Positions 10,760 to 19,906 are shown, counted from the first letter of the stretch. The stretch: 64,000 nt of DNA from DAIDKA01 sp035503515 (GCA_035503515.1 DATJTJ010000036.1:62001-126000), one strand, 5' to 3'. A program made the numbers and translations. Notes: generated from the letters alone by a model not told the origin.

Positions 10760-11734
10760 ATGCGCTACCCGAAACTTCTCGCACTCATTCCGGCTCTGCT
10801 GCTGTGTGCCGTCCCCGTGGCGTCCCACGCGGCCATCGCCATCGGCGTCTCGGTGAACATCGCGCCACCGGTCCTGCCGGTGTACGTCCAGCCGCCGTTG
10901 CCGGCGCCGGGCTACATCTGGACCCCCGGCTACTGGGCCTGGGACGGCTCGGACTATTACTGGGTGCCCGGCACCTGGGTGGAACCTCCGGTCAGCGGCC
11001 TGCTGTGGACGCCCGGCTACTGGGGCTGGGTCGGCGGCGCATACGTCTGGAACGCCGGCTACTGGGCGCCGCAGGTGGGATTCTACGGCGGTGTCGATTA
11101 TGGCTTCGGCTATCCCGGCGTGGGCTTCCGCGGCGGCTACTGGCATGGCGGGGCCTTCTTCTACAACCGCGCCGTCGCGAACTTCGGTCATGTCAACATC
11201 GTGAACGTCTACAACGCCCCGGTGCCGCACGGCGTCGTGTCCCGCGTCAGTTTCAACGGCGGGGAGGGCGGCCTGCGCGCACAGCCCACCCCGGAGGAAC
11301 GTCGCGTCATGAATGAACGCCACGTCGCTGCCACGTCGATGCAGATCCAGCACGCCCAGCACGCCGCCGGCATGCCCGCCATGCACTTCCATCAGAACGG
11401 CGGACGCCCCCAGGTGCTGACCACGCAGCGCGCCGGCGACTTTGCCCACGCGGGACCCGGCCTGCACGATCGCCGCGAGGGCGCCGGCCCTCGTGAGCAT
11501 GAAGGAGCCCCGCGTGGCGGTGAGCCCCAGAACCGCAGCTTCGAGCAGCGCGGCAACGAGCAGCGCGGCAACGAGCAGCGCGGCAATGAGCAGCGCGGCT
11601 TCGAGCAGCGTGGCGGTGAGCAGCGCGGGGCACCGCGGATGCAGCCGCAGCAGCATGAGCAGGCGCCACGGGCCCAGGCTCCGCACGAGCAGCACGGGCA
11701 GGGCCGCGGCGAAGACAGGCAGCACGATCGCTAG
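10760..11734 (+). CDS. Secreted YXWGXW/WXPGYW-repeat envelope protein with EQRG tail
   Basis: 324 residues. A signal peptide (1-24, ending SHA) is followed by four or more short Trp/Tyr/Gly repeats of the form Y-x-W-x-P-G-Y-W between residues 50 and 115, the hallmark of a small envelope protein family of unknown role. A glycine/tyrosine-rich stretch follows, then a long low-complexity C-terminus rich in Gln, Arg, Gly and His with six EQRG units. The start is supported by GAGGTG 5 bp upstream of the ATG. Probably periplasmic or surface-exposed; no enzyme motif is visible. Confidence 0.75.
   Translation: MRYPKLLALIPALLLCAVPVASHAAIAIGVSVNIAPPVLPVYVQPPLPAPGYIWTPGYWAWDGSDYYWVPGTWVEPPVSGLLWTPGYWGWVGGAYVWNAGYWAPQVGFYGGVDYGFGYPGVGFRGGYWHGGAFFYNRAVANFGHVNIVNVYNAPVPHGVVSRVSFNGGEGGLRAQPTPEERRVMNERHVAATSMQIQHAQHAAGMPAMHFHQNGGRPQVLTTQRAGDFAHAGPGLHDRREGAGPREHEGAPRGGEPQNRSFEQRGNEQRGNEQRGNEQRGFEQRGGEQRGAPRMQPQQHEQAPRAQAPHEQHGQGRGEDRQHDR
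11540..11629 (+). repeat. Six 15-bp in-frame repeats coding for xEQRG
   Basis: Six consecutive 15-bp units encode FEQRG, three NEQRG, FEQRG and GEQRG (residues 261-290 of the envelope protein). The three NEQRG units are nearly identical at the DNA level, so the copy number can vary by slippage without breaking the frame. Confidence 0.9.
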
Positions 11735-11849
11735 GGCAAAGGCACGGCGCAGTGGTGCTTCGCGCCGGCGGCGCTCGCGCGCCGTGCGGGGGCGGCGGCG
11801 CCTGTGGCTGTGGCCGGGGCCGCGATTGCGCAAGCGGACCTGGCGCGCG

Positions 11850-12596
11850 ATGCGTCGCGCGCCAGGACTGCTGCAGGCGGTGGTGGCGCTGGTCGTACTG
11901 GCCATCGTCGCCCTGGCGGTCAATGGCATCTACCAGGTGCTGCGCAAGCCCACGGAGCTGTTCTTTCCGGTCAGCGGCGCGCTCAACAAAATGCCCGGGG
12001 AAACCTGGAGCCGGTACGCGCCGGTGTTCCGCAAATACGCAACCGACGTGACCACGGCGCCGTTCCTGGCGGCGCTGGCCCAGGTGGAGGCTTCCGGCAA
12101 CCCCATCGCCCGCACCTACTGGCGCTGGTCCTGGAAGCCGCATTTCTTCGAACTCTACCGGCCTGCCTCGAGCGCGGTCGGCATGTACCAGATCACCGAT
12201 GGCACCTTCGCCGAGGCCCGGCAGCTGTGCGTCCACGATCACCGCGTGGTCCGGGACGGTCCCTGGAACGACTGGCACAGCTGCTGGATGAACGGGCTGT
12301 ACTCGCGCGTCATTCCCAGTCACGCCGTGGAGCTGGTCGCGGCCTACCTGACCGCCAATACCGAGGATCTGCTCGGCCGCTACCATCGCACCCGGGCCAC
12401 CCTGCAGCAGCGCCAGGAACTGGCCACGGTGATCCACCTGTGCGGGGCCGGGGCAGCTGCCGGCTTCGTGCGGCAGGGGCTGCGGATCGGGCCCGGCCAG
12501 CACTGCGGTGACCAGGACGTTGCGGCCTACCTGGCCCGGGTGCAGGCCATGACGCGCCTGTTCGGCCGCCTGGAGGCGGCGGAACCCGGGTCATAG
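11850..12596 (+). CDS. Membrane-anchored transglycosylase SLT-like protein
   Basis: 248 residues from the ATG at 11850; GTG at 11784 is an alternative that adds a basic N-terminus. A single transmembrane segment (about 8-30, VVALVVLAIVALAVNGIY) precedes a periplasmic domain resembling SLT lytic transglycosylases: FLAALAQVEASGNP with the candidate catalytic Glu, and SAVGMYQITDGTF. It should cleave peptidoglycan glycan strands. The domain contains several Cys residues (CVHDH, SCWMNG, LCGAG, HCGDQ) that may form disulfides. It follows the envelope protein on the same strand. Confidence 0.65.
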   Translation: MRRAPGLLQAVVALVVLAIVALAVNGIYQVLRKPTELFFPVSGALNKMPGETWSRYAPVFRKYATDVTTAPFLAALAQVEASGNPIARTYWRWSWKPHFFELYRPASSAVGMYQITDGTFAEARQLCVHDHRVVRDGPWNDWHSCWMNGLYSRVIPSHAVELVAAYLTANTEDLLGRYHRTRATLQQRQELATVIHLCGAGAAAGFVRQGLRIGPGQHCGDQDVAAYLARVQAMTRLFGRLEAAEPGS

Positions 12597-12695
12597 GGCC
12601 TTTGTCTCGTCAACCGGTGCGCCGGCGGGCGACCGTGATAATCTGCGGCGCTGGCGATGACAGCTATGGCCCCAGATGGCCAAGGAAAACCGCCC

Positions 12696-14081
12696 ATGAA
12701 CCTGCCGACCCACAATAACGACCCGCGCCAGACCATCCTCACCTCGCCCATGGGCCTGCTGCAGTTGATCGTGGTGACCATCGCGGTGGGCCTGAATGCG
12801 CTGGACGGTTTCGACGTCATGTCCATCAGCTTCGCCTCCATCGGCATCCAGAAGGAATGGCACATCGACAAGGCGACCCTCGGCGCGGTGCTGTCGATGG
12901 AACTCATCGGCATGGCCGCCGGCTCGATCCTGCTGGGCGGACTTGCCGACCGCATCGGCCGCCGGCGCACGGTACTGGGATGCCTGATCCTCATGACCAC
13001 GGGCATGTTCATGGCGACGCGGTCTGGCGGTGTGGTCGAGCTGTCGTGCTGGCGCGTCCTGACCGGCCTGGGCATCGGTGGGGTATTGGCGGCGGTGAAT
13101 GCCATCACGGCCGAGTTCGCCAATGCCAGGAGCCGCGATGCCTGCGTGTCCTTCATGTCGATCGGCTATCCGCTCGGGGCCGTATTCGGCGGCGTGATCG
13201 TCGCGCAGCTGCTGAAGACCCACGACTGGCGTTCCGTGTTTTATTTCGGGGCGGCATTCACCGCCACGCTGATTCCGATCGTGTGGTTCCTGGTTCCCGA
13301 ATCCGTCCACTGGCTGGCGCGCAAGCAGCCCGCCGATGCGCTGGGCCGCATCAACCGCGCAATGAAGCGCATGGGCTTTGCGGCCATCGACAGCCTGCCG
13401 CCGCAGGTCGTCAAGGCGGCCAGGGGTTCCATCTGGGACATCTTCGCGCCGGCGCTCATGGCCACGACGGTGATCCTGACGATCGCGTACTTCTTTCACG
13501 TCACGACGTTCTACTTCATCCTGAAGTGGGTGCCTTCGATCATCGCCAGCATGGGATTCCCGGCCTCTTCGGCCGCCGGCGTGCTGACCTGGGCCAACGT
13601 CGGCGGTGCGGCCGGGGGCGCGCTGTTCGGTGTGCTCACGCAGAAGCTGTCCCTGAAGCCACTGACGATCGTCACCATGGTGCTGGCGACCGTCGGCGTG
13701 ATCATCTTCGGCCACACTCCCGCCAATCTCGACCGGCTCTCCCTGCTGTGCGCCGGCGCGGGCTTCTTCGGCAATGCCGGCATCGTCGGCATGTACGCGA
13801 TCTTCGCGCGCGCCTATCCCACGCACGTGCGGGCCTTCGGCACCGGCTGGGCGATCGGCGTCGGCCGGGGTGGCGCGGCGCTCGCCCCCTGGGTCGCCGG
13901 CATCCTGTTCAAGAACGGTCATCCGGTGCCGGAGGTTGCCTTCGTGATGGCCATGGGCTCGCTGGTCGCCGCCTGTGCGCTGCTGTTCCTGAAGCTGCGC
14001 TCCGATGAGGTCGACTCCGAGGAACAGCCGGTCGCAGCCCCGGCTGCCGTCAGCGCCGTTCCCGGGGCGACCGCCGCCTGA
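12696..14081 (+). CDS. MFS transporter, aromatic acid:H+ symporter (AAHS) type
   Basis: 461 residues with 12 predicted transmembrane helices. N-terminal ALDGFDVMSIS and the loop motif GGLADRIGRRRTVL match the AAHS branch of the major facilitator family (PcaK/BenK and relatives), as does the mid-protein PESVHWL. These import aromatic or other carboxylates with protons; no aromatic catabolic genes flank it, so the substrate is open. The ATG at 12696 is preferred over one at 12657 because CAAGGAA lies 8 bp upstream of it. The C-terminus is Ala/Pro-rich. Confidence 0.85.
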   Translation: MNLPTHNNDPRQTILTSPMGLLQLIVVTIAVGLNALDGFDVMSISFASIGIQKEWHIDKATLGAVLSMELIGMAAGSILLGGLADRIGRRRTVLGCLILMTTGMFMATRSGGVVELSCWRVLTGLGIGGVLAAVNAITAEFANARSRDACVSFMSIGYPLGAVFGGVIVAQLLKTHDWRSVFYFGAAFTATLIPIVWFLVPESVHWLARKQPADALGRINRAMKRMGFAAIDSLPPQVVKAARGSIWDIFAPALMATTVILTIAYFFHVTTFYFILKWVPSIIASMGFPASSAAGVLTWANVGGAAGGALFGVLTQKLSLKPLTIVTMVLATVGVIIFGHTPANLDRLSLLCAGAGFFGNAGIVGMYAIFARAYPTHVRAFGTGWAIGVGRGGAALAPWVAGILFKNGHPVPEVAFVMAMGSLVAACALLFLKLRSDEVDSEEQPVAAPAAVSAVPGATAA

Positions 14082-14113
14082 GGCCGCGCCGGCCCCGCCG
14101 GCGACCCCGACGC

Positions 14114-15256
14114 ATGCTGTACCTGGCGCTGCTGCCGGTCCTGATCTGGCTTTACCTGATGCTCGGACATGGCGGCTTCTGGCTCGTAGGCCGGCTGCTG
14201 TCCACCGACGATCCGCATGCGGCAGTGCCCGCCCGGGTGGTCGCGGTGATTCCGGCGCGCAACGAGGCCGCGGTCGTCGGCCGGGCGGTGCAGTCCCTCC
14301 TCGGTCAGGACTTCAGCGGTCACCTGCATATCGTGGTGGTGGATGACGCCAGCAGCGACGGCACCGCCGAGGTGGTGCGGGCCGCGGCGACGCAGGCTGC
14401 CGCCGCAGAGCGCGTCACCGTCATCCCGGGGACGGGTCCGGACCCCGGATGGAGCGGCAAGGTGTGTGCCATGGCGCGTGGCGTTGCGGCCGCCGGCGCG
14501 CTGCAACCGGACTACCTGCTGTTCACCGATGCGGACATTCATCACCAGCCGGACAATGTGGCGAACCTGGTGGCCAACGCCCGCCGGCTGCAAAGCGACC
14601 TGCTCTCCTCGATGGTGCGGCTCACGGTCAGCAACGCGGCCGAGCGCTGGCTGATCCCCGCCTTCGTGTTCTTCTTCCTGAAACTGTATCCCCCGGCCTG
14701 GATTGCCTCCGCCACCGCCGCCACGGCAGGCGCGGCGGGAGGGTGCATGCTGGTACGGCCTGCTGCCCTGGAACGTGCCGGCGGCCTCGCCGCGATCCGC
14801 GCCGCAATCATCGACGACTGCTCGCTGGCCCGGATCATCAAGCGCGCCGGTGGGCGCGTGTCCCTGGGACTGACGCGCCGTGCGCACAGCCTGCGGCCCT
14901 ACGGGTCGTCCGCCGAAATCGGACGGATGATTTCCCGCACGGCGTTCAACCAGCTGCAGCATTCCTGGCTGCTGCTGCTGGGGACGCTGCTGGGCCTGGG
15001 GGTGACCTACCTGCTGCCGCCGCTGCTGCTCTTCAGTGGCAGTGCCGCGGCCAGCGCCGCCGGCCTCGTGGCCTGGGCGCTGATGAGCCTGTGCTACGCC
15101 CCGATGGTGCGCTTCTACGGTCTCAATCCGCTGTGGGCACTGACTTTACCGGCCGCCGCCGCGTTCTATGCGGGGGCGACGGTCCATTCGGCGTGGCTCT
15201 ATCGATGCGGCCGCGGCGGACAGTGGAAGGGCCGGGCGCAGGATTCGCAGGGCTGA
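14114..15256 (+). CDS. hpnB: Hopanoid-associated family 2 glycosyltransferase HpnB
   Basis: 380 residues. A GT2 domain (VVAVIPARNEA, VVVDDASSDGTAEVVR, FTDADIHH, IIDDCSLA with acidic catalytic residues) is set between an N-terminal membrane anchor and three C-terminal transmembrane segments. The stretch LIPAFVFFFLKLYPPAW and AAGGCMLVR are specific to HpnB, which occurs in hopanoid gene clusters; its exact sugar transfer is not settled. No squalene-hopene cyclase or other hpn gene is adjacent, except a distant HpnL-like gene at 58700. It lies 32 bp after the MFS gene. Confidence 0.88.
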   Translation: MLYLALLPVLIWLYLMLGHGGFWLVGRLLSTDDPHAAVPARVVAVIPARNEAAVVGRAVQSLLGQDFSGHLHIVVVDDASSDGTAEVVRAAATQAAAAERVTVIPGTGPDPGWSGKVCAMARGVAAAGALQPDYLLFTDADIHHQPDNVANLVANARRLQSDLLSSMVRLTVSNAAERWLIPAFVFFFLKLYPPAWIASATAATAGAAGGCMLVRPAALERAGGLAAIRAAIIDDCSLARIIKRAGGRVSLGLTRRAHSLRPYGSSAEIGRMISRTAFNQLQHSWLLLLGTLLGLGVTYLLPPLLLFSGSAAASAAGLVAWALMSLCYAPMVRFYGLNPLWALTLPAAAAFYAGATVHSAWLYRCGRGGQWKGRAQDSQG

Positions 15257-15272
15257 ACCCCCGCGGCGATCT

Positions 15273-15755
15273 TCAATGATGATGCCCGTGCTCGCCGTGC
15301 ACGTGGCCGTGCTCAAGCTCCTCGGCGGTGGCCTCGCGCACGTCGGTCACGTTGATCGCGAAGTTCAGGTTCTTGCCGGCGAGCGGGTGGTTGGCATCAA
15401 TCGTCACGGTGTCTCCCAGCACCTGAGTGACCGTGACTTCCCGCGGTCCCTCCTGCGTCTGGGCGTGCAGCTTCATGCCCACGTGGAGCTTCGCGATGCC
15501 CTTGAGCTGGCGGCGCGGTACGCGCTGCACCAGGGCCGCGTCGTATTCGCCGTAGCCGTCGGCCGGGGAGACCTTTACATCCAAGCTGTCGCCCGCGCTC
15601 CTGCCCGTCAGCTCGCGTTCCAGTCCCGCGACCAGGTTGCCGTGACCATGGATATAGGCAAGCGGCGCGCCTCCGTCCGAGGAATCCAGCACTTTGCCGG
15701 CATCGTCCTTGAGGGTGTAGTGGAAGGTAACGACCGAATCTTTTTGAATGTCCAT
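15273..15755 (-). CDS. slyD: SlyD-type FKBP peptidyl-prolyl isomerase and metallochaperone
   Basis: 160 residues. FKBP domain split by an insert-in-flap chaperone domain: DSVVTFHYTLKDDAGKVLD, PLAYIHGHGNLVAGLE, VSPADGYGEYD, then NHPLAGKNLNF. The last 15 residues are His-rich (HGHVHGEHGHHH), as in SlyD, which supplies nickel to hydrogenase maturation in E. coli and assists folding. Cytosolic. It is convergent with hpnB and divergent from prlC, with roughly 110 bp of intergenic DNA that should hold both promoters. Confidence 0.92.
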   Translation of the reverse strand: MDIQKDSVVTFHYTLKDDAGKVLDSSDGGAPLAYIHGHGNLVAGLERELTGRSAGDSLDVKVSPADGYGEYDAALVQRVPRRQLKGIAKLHVGMKLHAQTQEGPREVTVTQVLGDTVTIDANHPLAGKNLNFAINVTDVREATAEELEHGHVHGEHGHHH

Positions 15756-15867
15756 GAGGGTCTGCTGTGGGAGCGATCGGGCAGTGTAGCGGAATAATGT
15801 CCCTAGGCAATAATGGCCCGGCTAAGCGAAAATGGCCCTTCTACCGGCGAGGTGGCCAGCGGATTCC

Positions 15868-17922
15868 ATGCAAGAAAACCCCCTGTTGCGCGAAAGCACG
15901 CTGCCCTACCGGCTGCCCCCGTTCGACCGTCTGGGCAATGAGCACTACCGCGAGGCCTTTGCGCAGGGCATGAGCGCGCAGTTGCGCGAGGTGGCGGCCA
16001 TCGTCGGCCAGGCAGCCCCGGCGGACTTCGAGAACACGATCGTCGCGCTCGAGCGCTCCGGGATACTGCTGGAGCGCTCGACGGCGGTATTCTTCAATCT
16101 CATCGCCTCCCATACCAACGAGGCCATGCAGCAGTTCGAGTCCGAACTGGCGCCGCGGCTGGCCGCCCACGAGGATGCGATCCTGCTGGATCCGCAGCTG
16201 TTCGCGCGCATCAGCACGCTGCATGAGCGTCGTGGGCAACTCGGCCTGGAGCCGGAGGCCGAACAGCTGCTGGAGCGCTACCACACGCAGTTCGTGCGCG
16301 CCGGCGCCCGGCTGTCGGAACCGCACAAGGCGCGCCTGAAGGACATCAATGCCCGGATGTCGACGCTCACCACCCAGTTCCGGCAGAACGTGCTCAAGGC
16401 CACGGGCGATGCCGCGGTGGTCGTGGACCGGGTCGCGGAACTCGCCGGGCTGTCCGCCGAGCAGACCGGCGCGGCGGCGGTCGCGGCCAAGGCCCGCGGC
16501 CTCGAGGGCAAATGGCTGCTCACCCTGCAGAACACCACGGTGCAGCCGCTGCTGGCGCAGCTGTCCAACCGCGGGCTGCGGGAACGATTGTTCAAGGCCT
16601 CGACGGCCCGTGCCCGCCACGGCAGTTGCGACAACACCCCGATCGTGCGCCAGCTGGTCGCACTGCGCGCGGAACGGGCGGCGCTGCTGGGTTACAGCAA
16701 CCACGCCGCCTATCAGCTCGAGGACGAGTCCGCGGGCAATCCGGCAGCCGTGCGCCGCATCCTCACCGAACTGGTGCCTGCCGCGCTGGCGCGTGCCCGC
16801 GAGGATGCGGCTGACCTGCAGCAGCTGGTCGACGAGCATGCCAAGGCCGAGGGCTTCGCGTCATTTCGCCTGCAGGCCTGGGACTGGCCGTTCTATGCCG
16901 AGCGGCTGCGCAAGGCGCGCTTCGATTTCGATCGCGCCGAGGTCGCACCCTATTTCGAACTGAACCGCGTTGTGCACGACGGCGTGTTCTTCGCGGCCCA
17001 TGAACTCTACGGCCTCACGTTCAAGGAGCGTCCGGAGCTGCCGGTCTACCATCCGGACGTGCGGACGTTCGAGGTCTTCGACGCCGACGGCACGCCGCTG
17101 GCGCTGTTCGTGGCGGATTACTTCGCCCGCGATTCCAAGCAGGGCGGGGCCTGGATGAGCAACTTCGTGCGCCAGACGCGGCTGCTGGGGCTGAAGCCGG
17201 TGATCATCAACAACCTCAACGTGCCGAAGCCCCAGGAGGGCCAGCCGGCGCTGCTGACCTTCGAGGAAGTCACGACCTTGTTCCACGAGTTCGGACACGC
17301 CCTGCACGGCATGCTCTCGGACGTGCACTACCCGCTGCTCCAGGGAACCAACGTGCCGCGCGACTTCGTGGAATTCCCGTCGCAGTTCAACGAGATGTGG
17401 GCGCGGGATCCGCGGGTGATGGCCAATTTCGCACGCCACTACCAGCACGGTGAAGCCCTGCCGCAGACGCTGCTGGCGAAGGTGCTGGCGGCCCAGACCT
17501 TCGATCAGGGGTATGCCACCACCGAGTATCTTGCCGCGGCGCTCATCGACCAGGCCTGGCACCAACTGGCGCCTGCGGATGCGGAGCAGGCGAGGGATCC
17601 GGACCGTTTCGAGGCCGAGGTCCTGGCCCGTCATGGCATCGAGCCGGCGCTGGTCCCACCGCGCTATCACACGCCTTATTTCTCGCACGTGTTCTCCGGG
17701 GGCTATTCGGCCGGCTACTATGCGTATATCTGGAGTGAGGTTCTGGCCCGCGATGCGGGCCAGTGGTTCAACATCAATGGCGGCCTGAGCCGCGCCAACG
17801 GCGAGAACCTGCGCGACAAGGTCCTCTCACGCGGGCGCAGCCGCGATCCGCAGGCGATGTTTCTGGATTTCTACGGCAGGCCGCCGGACGTTGCGCCGCT
17901 GGTTGCCTACAGGGGCCTTTGA
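15868..17922 (+). CDS. prlC: Oligopeptidase A (M3 metallopeptidase)
   Basis: 684 residues, the usual length. The thimet-oligopeptidase zinc site is FHEFGHALHG with H473, E474 and H477, and the third ligand region is EFPSQFNEMW. The N-terminus MQENPLLRESTLPYRLPPF matches PrlC, so I start at 15868 rather than at an upstream in-frame ATG. It degrades short peptides in the cytosol, including cleaved signal peptides. It is followed after 3 bp by the ZIP-like permease. Confidence 0.93.
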   Translation: MQENPLLRESTLPYRLPPFDRLGNEHYREAFAQGMSAQLREVAAIVGQAAPADFENTIVALERSGILLERSTAVFFNLIASHTNEAMQQFESELAPRLAAHEDAILLDPQLFARISTLHERRGQLGLEPEAEQLLERYHTQFVRAGARLSEPHKARLKDINARMSTLTTQFRQNVLKATGDAAVVVDRVAELAGLSAEQTGAAAVAAKARGLEGKWLLTLQNTTVQPLLAQLSNRGLRERLFKASTARARHGSCDNTPIVRQLVALRAERAALLGYSNHAAYQLEDESAGNPAAVRRILTELVPAALARAREDAADLQQLVDEHAKAEGFASFRLQAWDWPFYAERLRKARFDFDRAEVAPYFELNRVVHDGVFFAAHELYGLTFKERPELPVYHPDVRTFEVFDADGTPLALFVADYFARDSKQGGAWMSNFVRQTRLLGLKPVIINNLNVPKPQEGQPALLTFEEVTTLFHEFGHALHGMLSDVHYPLLQGTNVPRDFVEFPSQFNEMWARDPRVMANFARHYQHGEALPQTLLAKVLAAQTFDQGYATTEYLAAALIDQAWHQLAPADAEQARDPDRFEAEVLARHGIEPALVPPRYHTPYFSHVFSGGYSAGYYAYIWSEVLARDAGQWFNINGGLSRANGENLRDKVLSRGRSRDPQAMFLDFYGRPPDVAPLVAYRGL

Positions 17923-17925
17923 AGG

Positions 17926-18666
17926 GTGCCGAATCTTGTGATCCTACCCATCGCCGTGGCCACCTGCGTGGCCACGATGATCGGCGGCTGGGTCGGAATC
18001 TCGCTGCGGGATCGACTGCACCTGGTCCTGGCCTTCAGCGCCGGGGCCGTGATCGGCGTTGCCTTCTTCGACCTGCTGCCGGAGGCCGTGGAACTGGGCG
18101 GCGGCAGCGCAGCACATGCCGCGGTCGCGCCGCGGGCGGTGCTCGCGATCGCGGGCCTGGGTTTCCTGCTGTACATGCTGCTGGACCGCTCGCTGCCGGG
18201 ACACGGCACCGATCCGCGCGGCCGCGGCAACCCGCATCGCGCCTGGGCGGCCGCCGGCAGCTTCGCGCTGCACAGCTTCCTCGATGGCTTTGCCATCGGC
18301 GTCGGCTTCCAGGCCAGTCGCGGGGTGGGCATCGCGGTGGCGGTCGCGGTGCTGGCGCACGACTTCTCCGACGGACTCAATACGGTCAGCGTGGTCCTGC
18401 GCAACGGGGGCGATCGCCGCGGGGCGTTCAAATGGCTGGTGATCGATGCGGTGGCGCCGGTGGTGGGCGCCCTGACCAGCATGGCGCTCACCATCCCGGC
18501 GCAGGAACTGGCCGTGGCGCTGGCGCTGTTCTCGGGATTCTTCCTGTTCGTCGGCGGCAGTGACCTGCTTCCCGAAAGCCACCACGCCCAACCGCGGCTG
18601 CTGACCACCTTTGCGACGGTCGGCGGGGCGGTATTCCTGTACTTCGTCGCGCAGGTGGCGGGCTGA
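17926..18666 (+). CDS. ZIP-family metal permease
   Basis: 246 residues with about seven or eight transmembrane helices. The two signature helices are HSFLDGFAIGVGFQ (TM4) and HDFSDGLNTV (TM5), whose His and Asp residues form the metal site in ZIP transporters; ZIPs bring Zn2+, Fe2+ or Mn2+ into the cytosol. The loop between TM3 and TM4 is short and not His-rich. The GTG at 17926 is used; GTG at 17938 is an equally possible start. It sits 3 bp after prlC, so it is probably cotranscribed. The metal cannot be read from sequence. Confidence 0.8.
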   Translation: MPNLVILPIAVATCVATMIGGWVGISLRDRLHLVLAFSAGAVIGVAFFDLLPEAVELGGGSAAHAAVAPRAVLAIAGLGFLLYMLLDRSLPGHGTDPRGRGNPHRAWAAAGSFALHSFLDGFAIGVGFQASRGVGIAVAVAVLAHDFSDGLNTVSVVLRNGGDRRGAFKWLVIDAVAPVVGALTSMALTIPAQELAVALALFSGFFLFVGGSDLLPESHHAQPRLLTTFATVGGAVFLYFVAQVAG

Positions 18667-18699
18667 CGGCTGCCGCCGCCCGCCCGCCGCGCGTCATTC

Positions 18700-19467
18700 C
18701 TACGGTTTGACGAATTTCAGCGCGAATTCATCCGTATGGAAGCGGATCGAGGGATCGCGGACGCCCGCGGTATGCGGATCATCGGGGTTGTGGGCCGCAT
18801 CGCTGCTGCCGACAAGTTTGAAGCCGACGCTCTGCACCTCGCTCTTGACCGTCTCGGGATCGATGCGGTGCAGCGTGCTGGTGTCGCTTGCACCGTGGCC
18901 CGCCGCCGCCGCATGGTCGATGACGATGTAGACGCCGCCGGACTTGAGCGCATCGAACACATGCTTGTTGAACGCCGCGAGGTTGGCATTGGGTATGTTG
19001 TGCAGGTCGTGGTAGTTGTCGGAGGTCCACACCAGATCCACCTTCGGCACGCTCTGCGGATCACCCGTGAGGGCCGAGAGCGGCAGGACGCTGATGTTGC
19101 CGTAGTGCGAATCCTGGGCGAGCGTTTCGATGGGCGAGGGCGGCGGGGCATTGCCCCCGGCACTGGGCCGCGGCGGCGGGGTCAGCGCGTAGACGTGCCC
19201 CTTGCTGCCCACCGTGAGGCTCAGCACCCGCGTGAAGTAGCCGCCCCCGGGAAGCAGCTCGGCGATCTGTTCGCCGGGCTTCACGCCCGCGAATGCCAGC
19301 ATCTCGGCGGGCTTGCGCGCAGCGTCGCGCTCGGTGTCCGTTGCCGGCCGCGACGTGTCCGCCACTGCGGCGGCGATCGGTTTCGGAATCTTCCCGGCTG
19401 CCAGGGCGACCGTCCCGAGAAGCGGTGCTGAGAGCAGTGCCGCGGCCACGACCATTGATGCGCGCAT
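18700..19467 (-). CDS. Exported class I SAM-dependent methyltransferase-like protein
   Basis: 255 residues. A clear signal peptide (MRASMVVAAALLSAPLLGTV, cleavage near ALA-A) precedes a Rossmann-like methyltransferase fold: motif I in ELLPGGGYFTRVLS, VDLVWTSDNYHD, and LKSGGVYIVIDHAA. The catalytic role of a SAM-dependent enzyme outside the cytosol is puzzling because SAM is cytosolic. The gene is preceded by AGGGGGAT 5 bp before the chosen ATG. Similar exported methyltransferase-like proteins are common in proteobacteria and generally have no assigned substrate. Confidence 0.75.
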   Translation of the reverse strand: MRASMVVAAALLSAPLLGTVALAAGKIPKPIAAAVADTSRPATDTERDAARKPAEMLAFAGVKPGEQIAELLPGGGYFTRVLSLTVGSKGHVYALTPPPRPSAGGNAPPPSPIETLAQDSHYGNISVLPLSALTGDPQSVPKVDLVWTSDNYHDLHNIPNANLAAFNKHVFDALKSGGVYIVIDHAAAAGHGASDTSTLHRIDPETVKSEVQSVGFKLVGSSDAAHNPDDPHTAGVRDPSIRFHTDEFALKFVKP

Positions 19468-19531
19468 GTCGATCCCCCTGAAGGCCCAAAGAAGGCGGCC
19501 ATCATAGGCCGGGCCTTCGTGCCACACCATC

Positions 19532-19906
19532 TCAGCCGCGTTTCGCGCGCCGCGTCCGCTGGGCCGTGGCGCCGCGGCGTTGCTCCTGCGCCAGATGGGC
19601 CGCCAGCACCGTGCTCACCAGCGGACCGAAGCGCGCGGCGATCTCCGCGCAGCGGGCGGTGTTGTGCAGTTCCACGCCCTTGCGCTCGCTGCGGATCAGC
19701 CCCGCCTCGCGTAAGGCCTTGAAATGCTGCGAAAGCGTGGACTTGGGAATGGCCCGGTCACTGATTTCGAGGAATGCGGAACAGGTCTTTGCACCATTGG
19801 CGTGCAGGATCCTGGCCAGAATGTGCGCTCGCACAGGATCGCTCAGCGCATGCAGGATGCCCTCGACGGTGATGTCTTCCAGGGCGGGGTGGAACAGTGG
19901 CTTCAT
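19532..19906 (-). CDS. ArsR-family winged-helix repressor
   Basis: 124 residues with the ArsR fold: LSDPVRAHILARIL, then a recognition helix region KSTLSQHFKALREAGLIRSERKG. The arsenic-binding C-x-C-x2-C motif is absent; only C42 and C86 are present, so the signal may be an organic compound, redox change or reactive electrophile rather than arsenite. It is divergent from an SDR gene with a palindrome in the shared region, the standard arrangement for a repressor controlling its neighbour and itself. Confidence 0.88.
   Translation of the reverse strand: MKPLFHPALEDITVEGILHALSDPVRAHILARILHANGAKTCSAFLEISDRAIPKSTLSQHFKALREAGLIRSERKGVELHNTARCAEIAARFGPLVSTVLAAHLAQEQRRGATAQRTRRAKRG

Noticed and set aside
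11734..11849. Forward continuation of the transglycosylase frame upstream through the EQRG repeat region (from about 11442)
   Set aside because: The upstream part is a Ser/Ala-rich shadow of the envelope protein's repeat region; the real start is at 11850 or possibly 11784.
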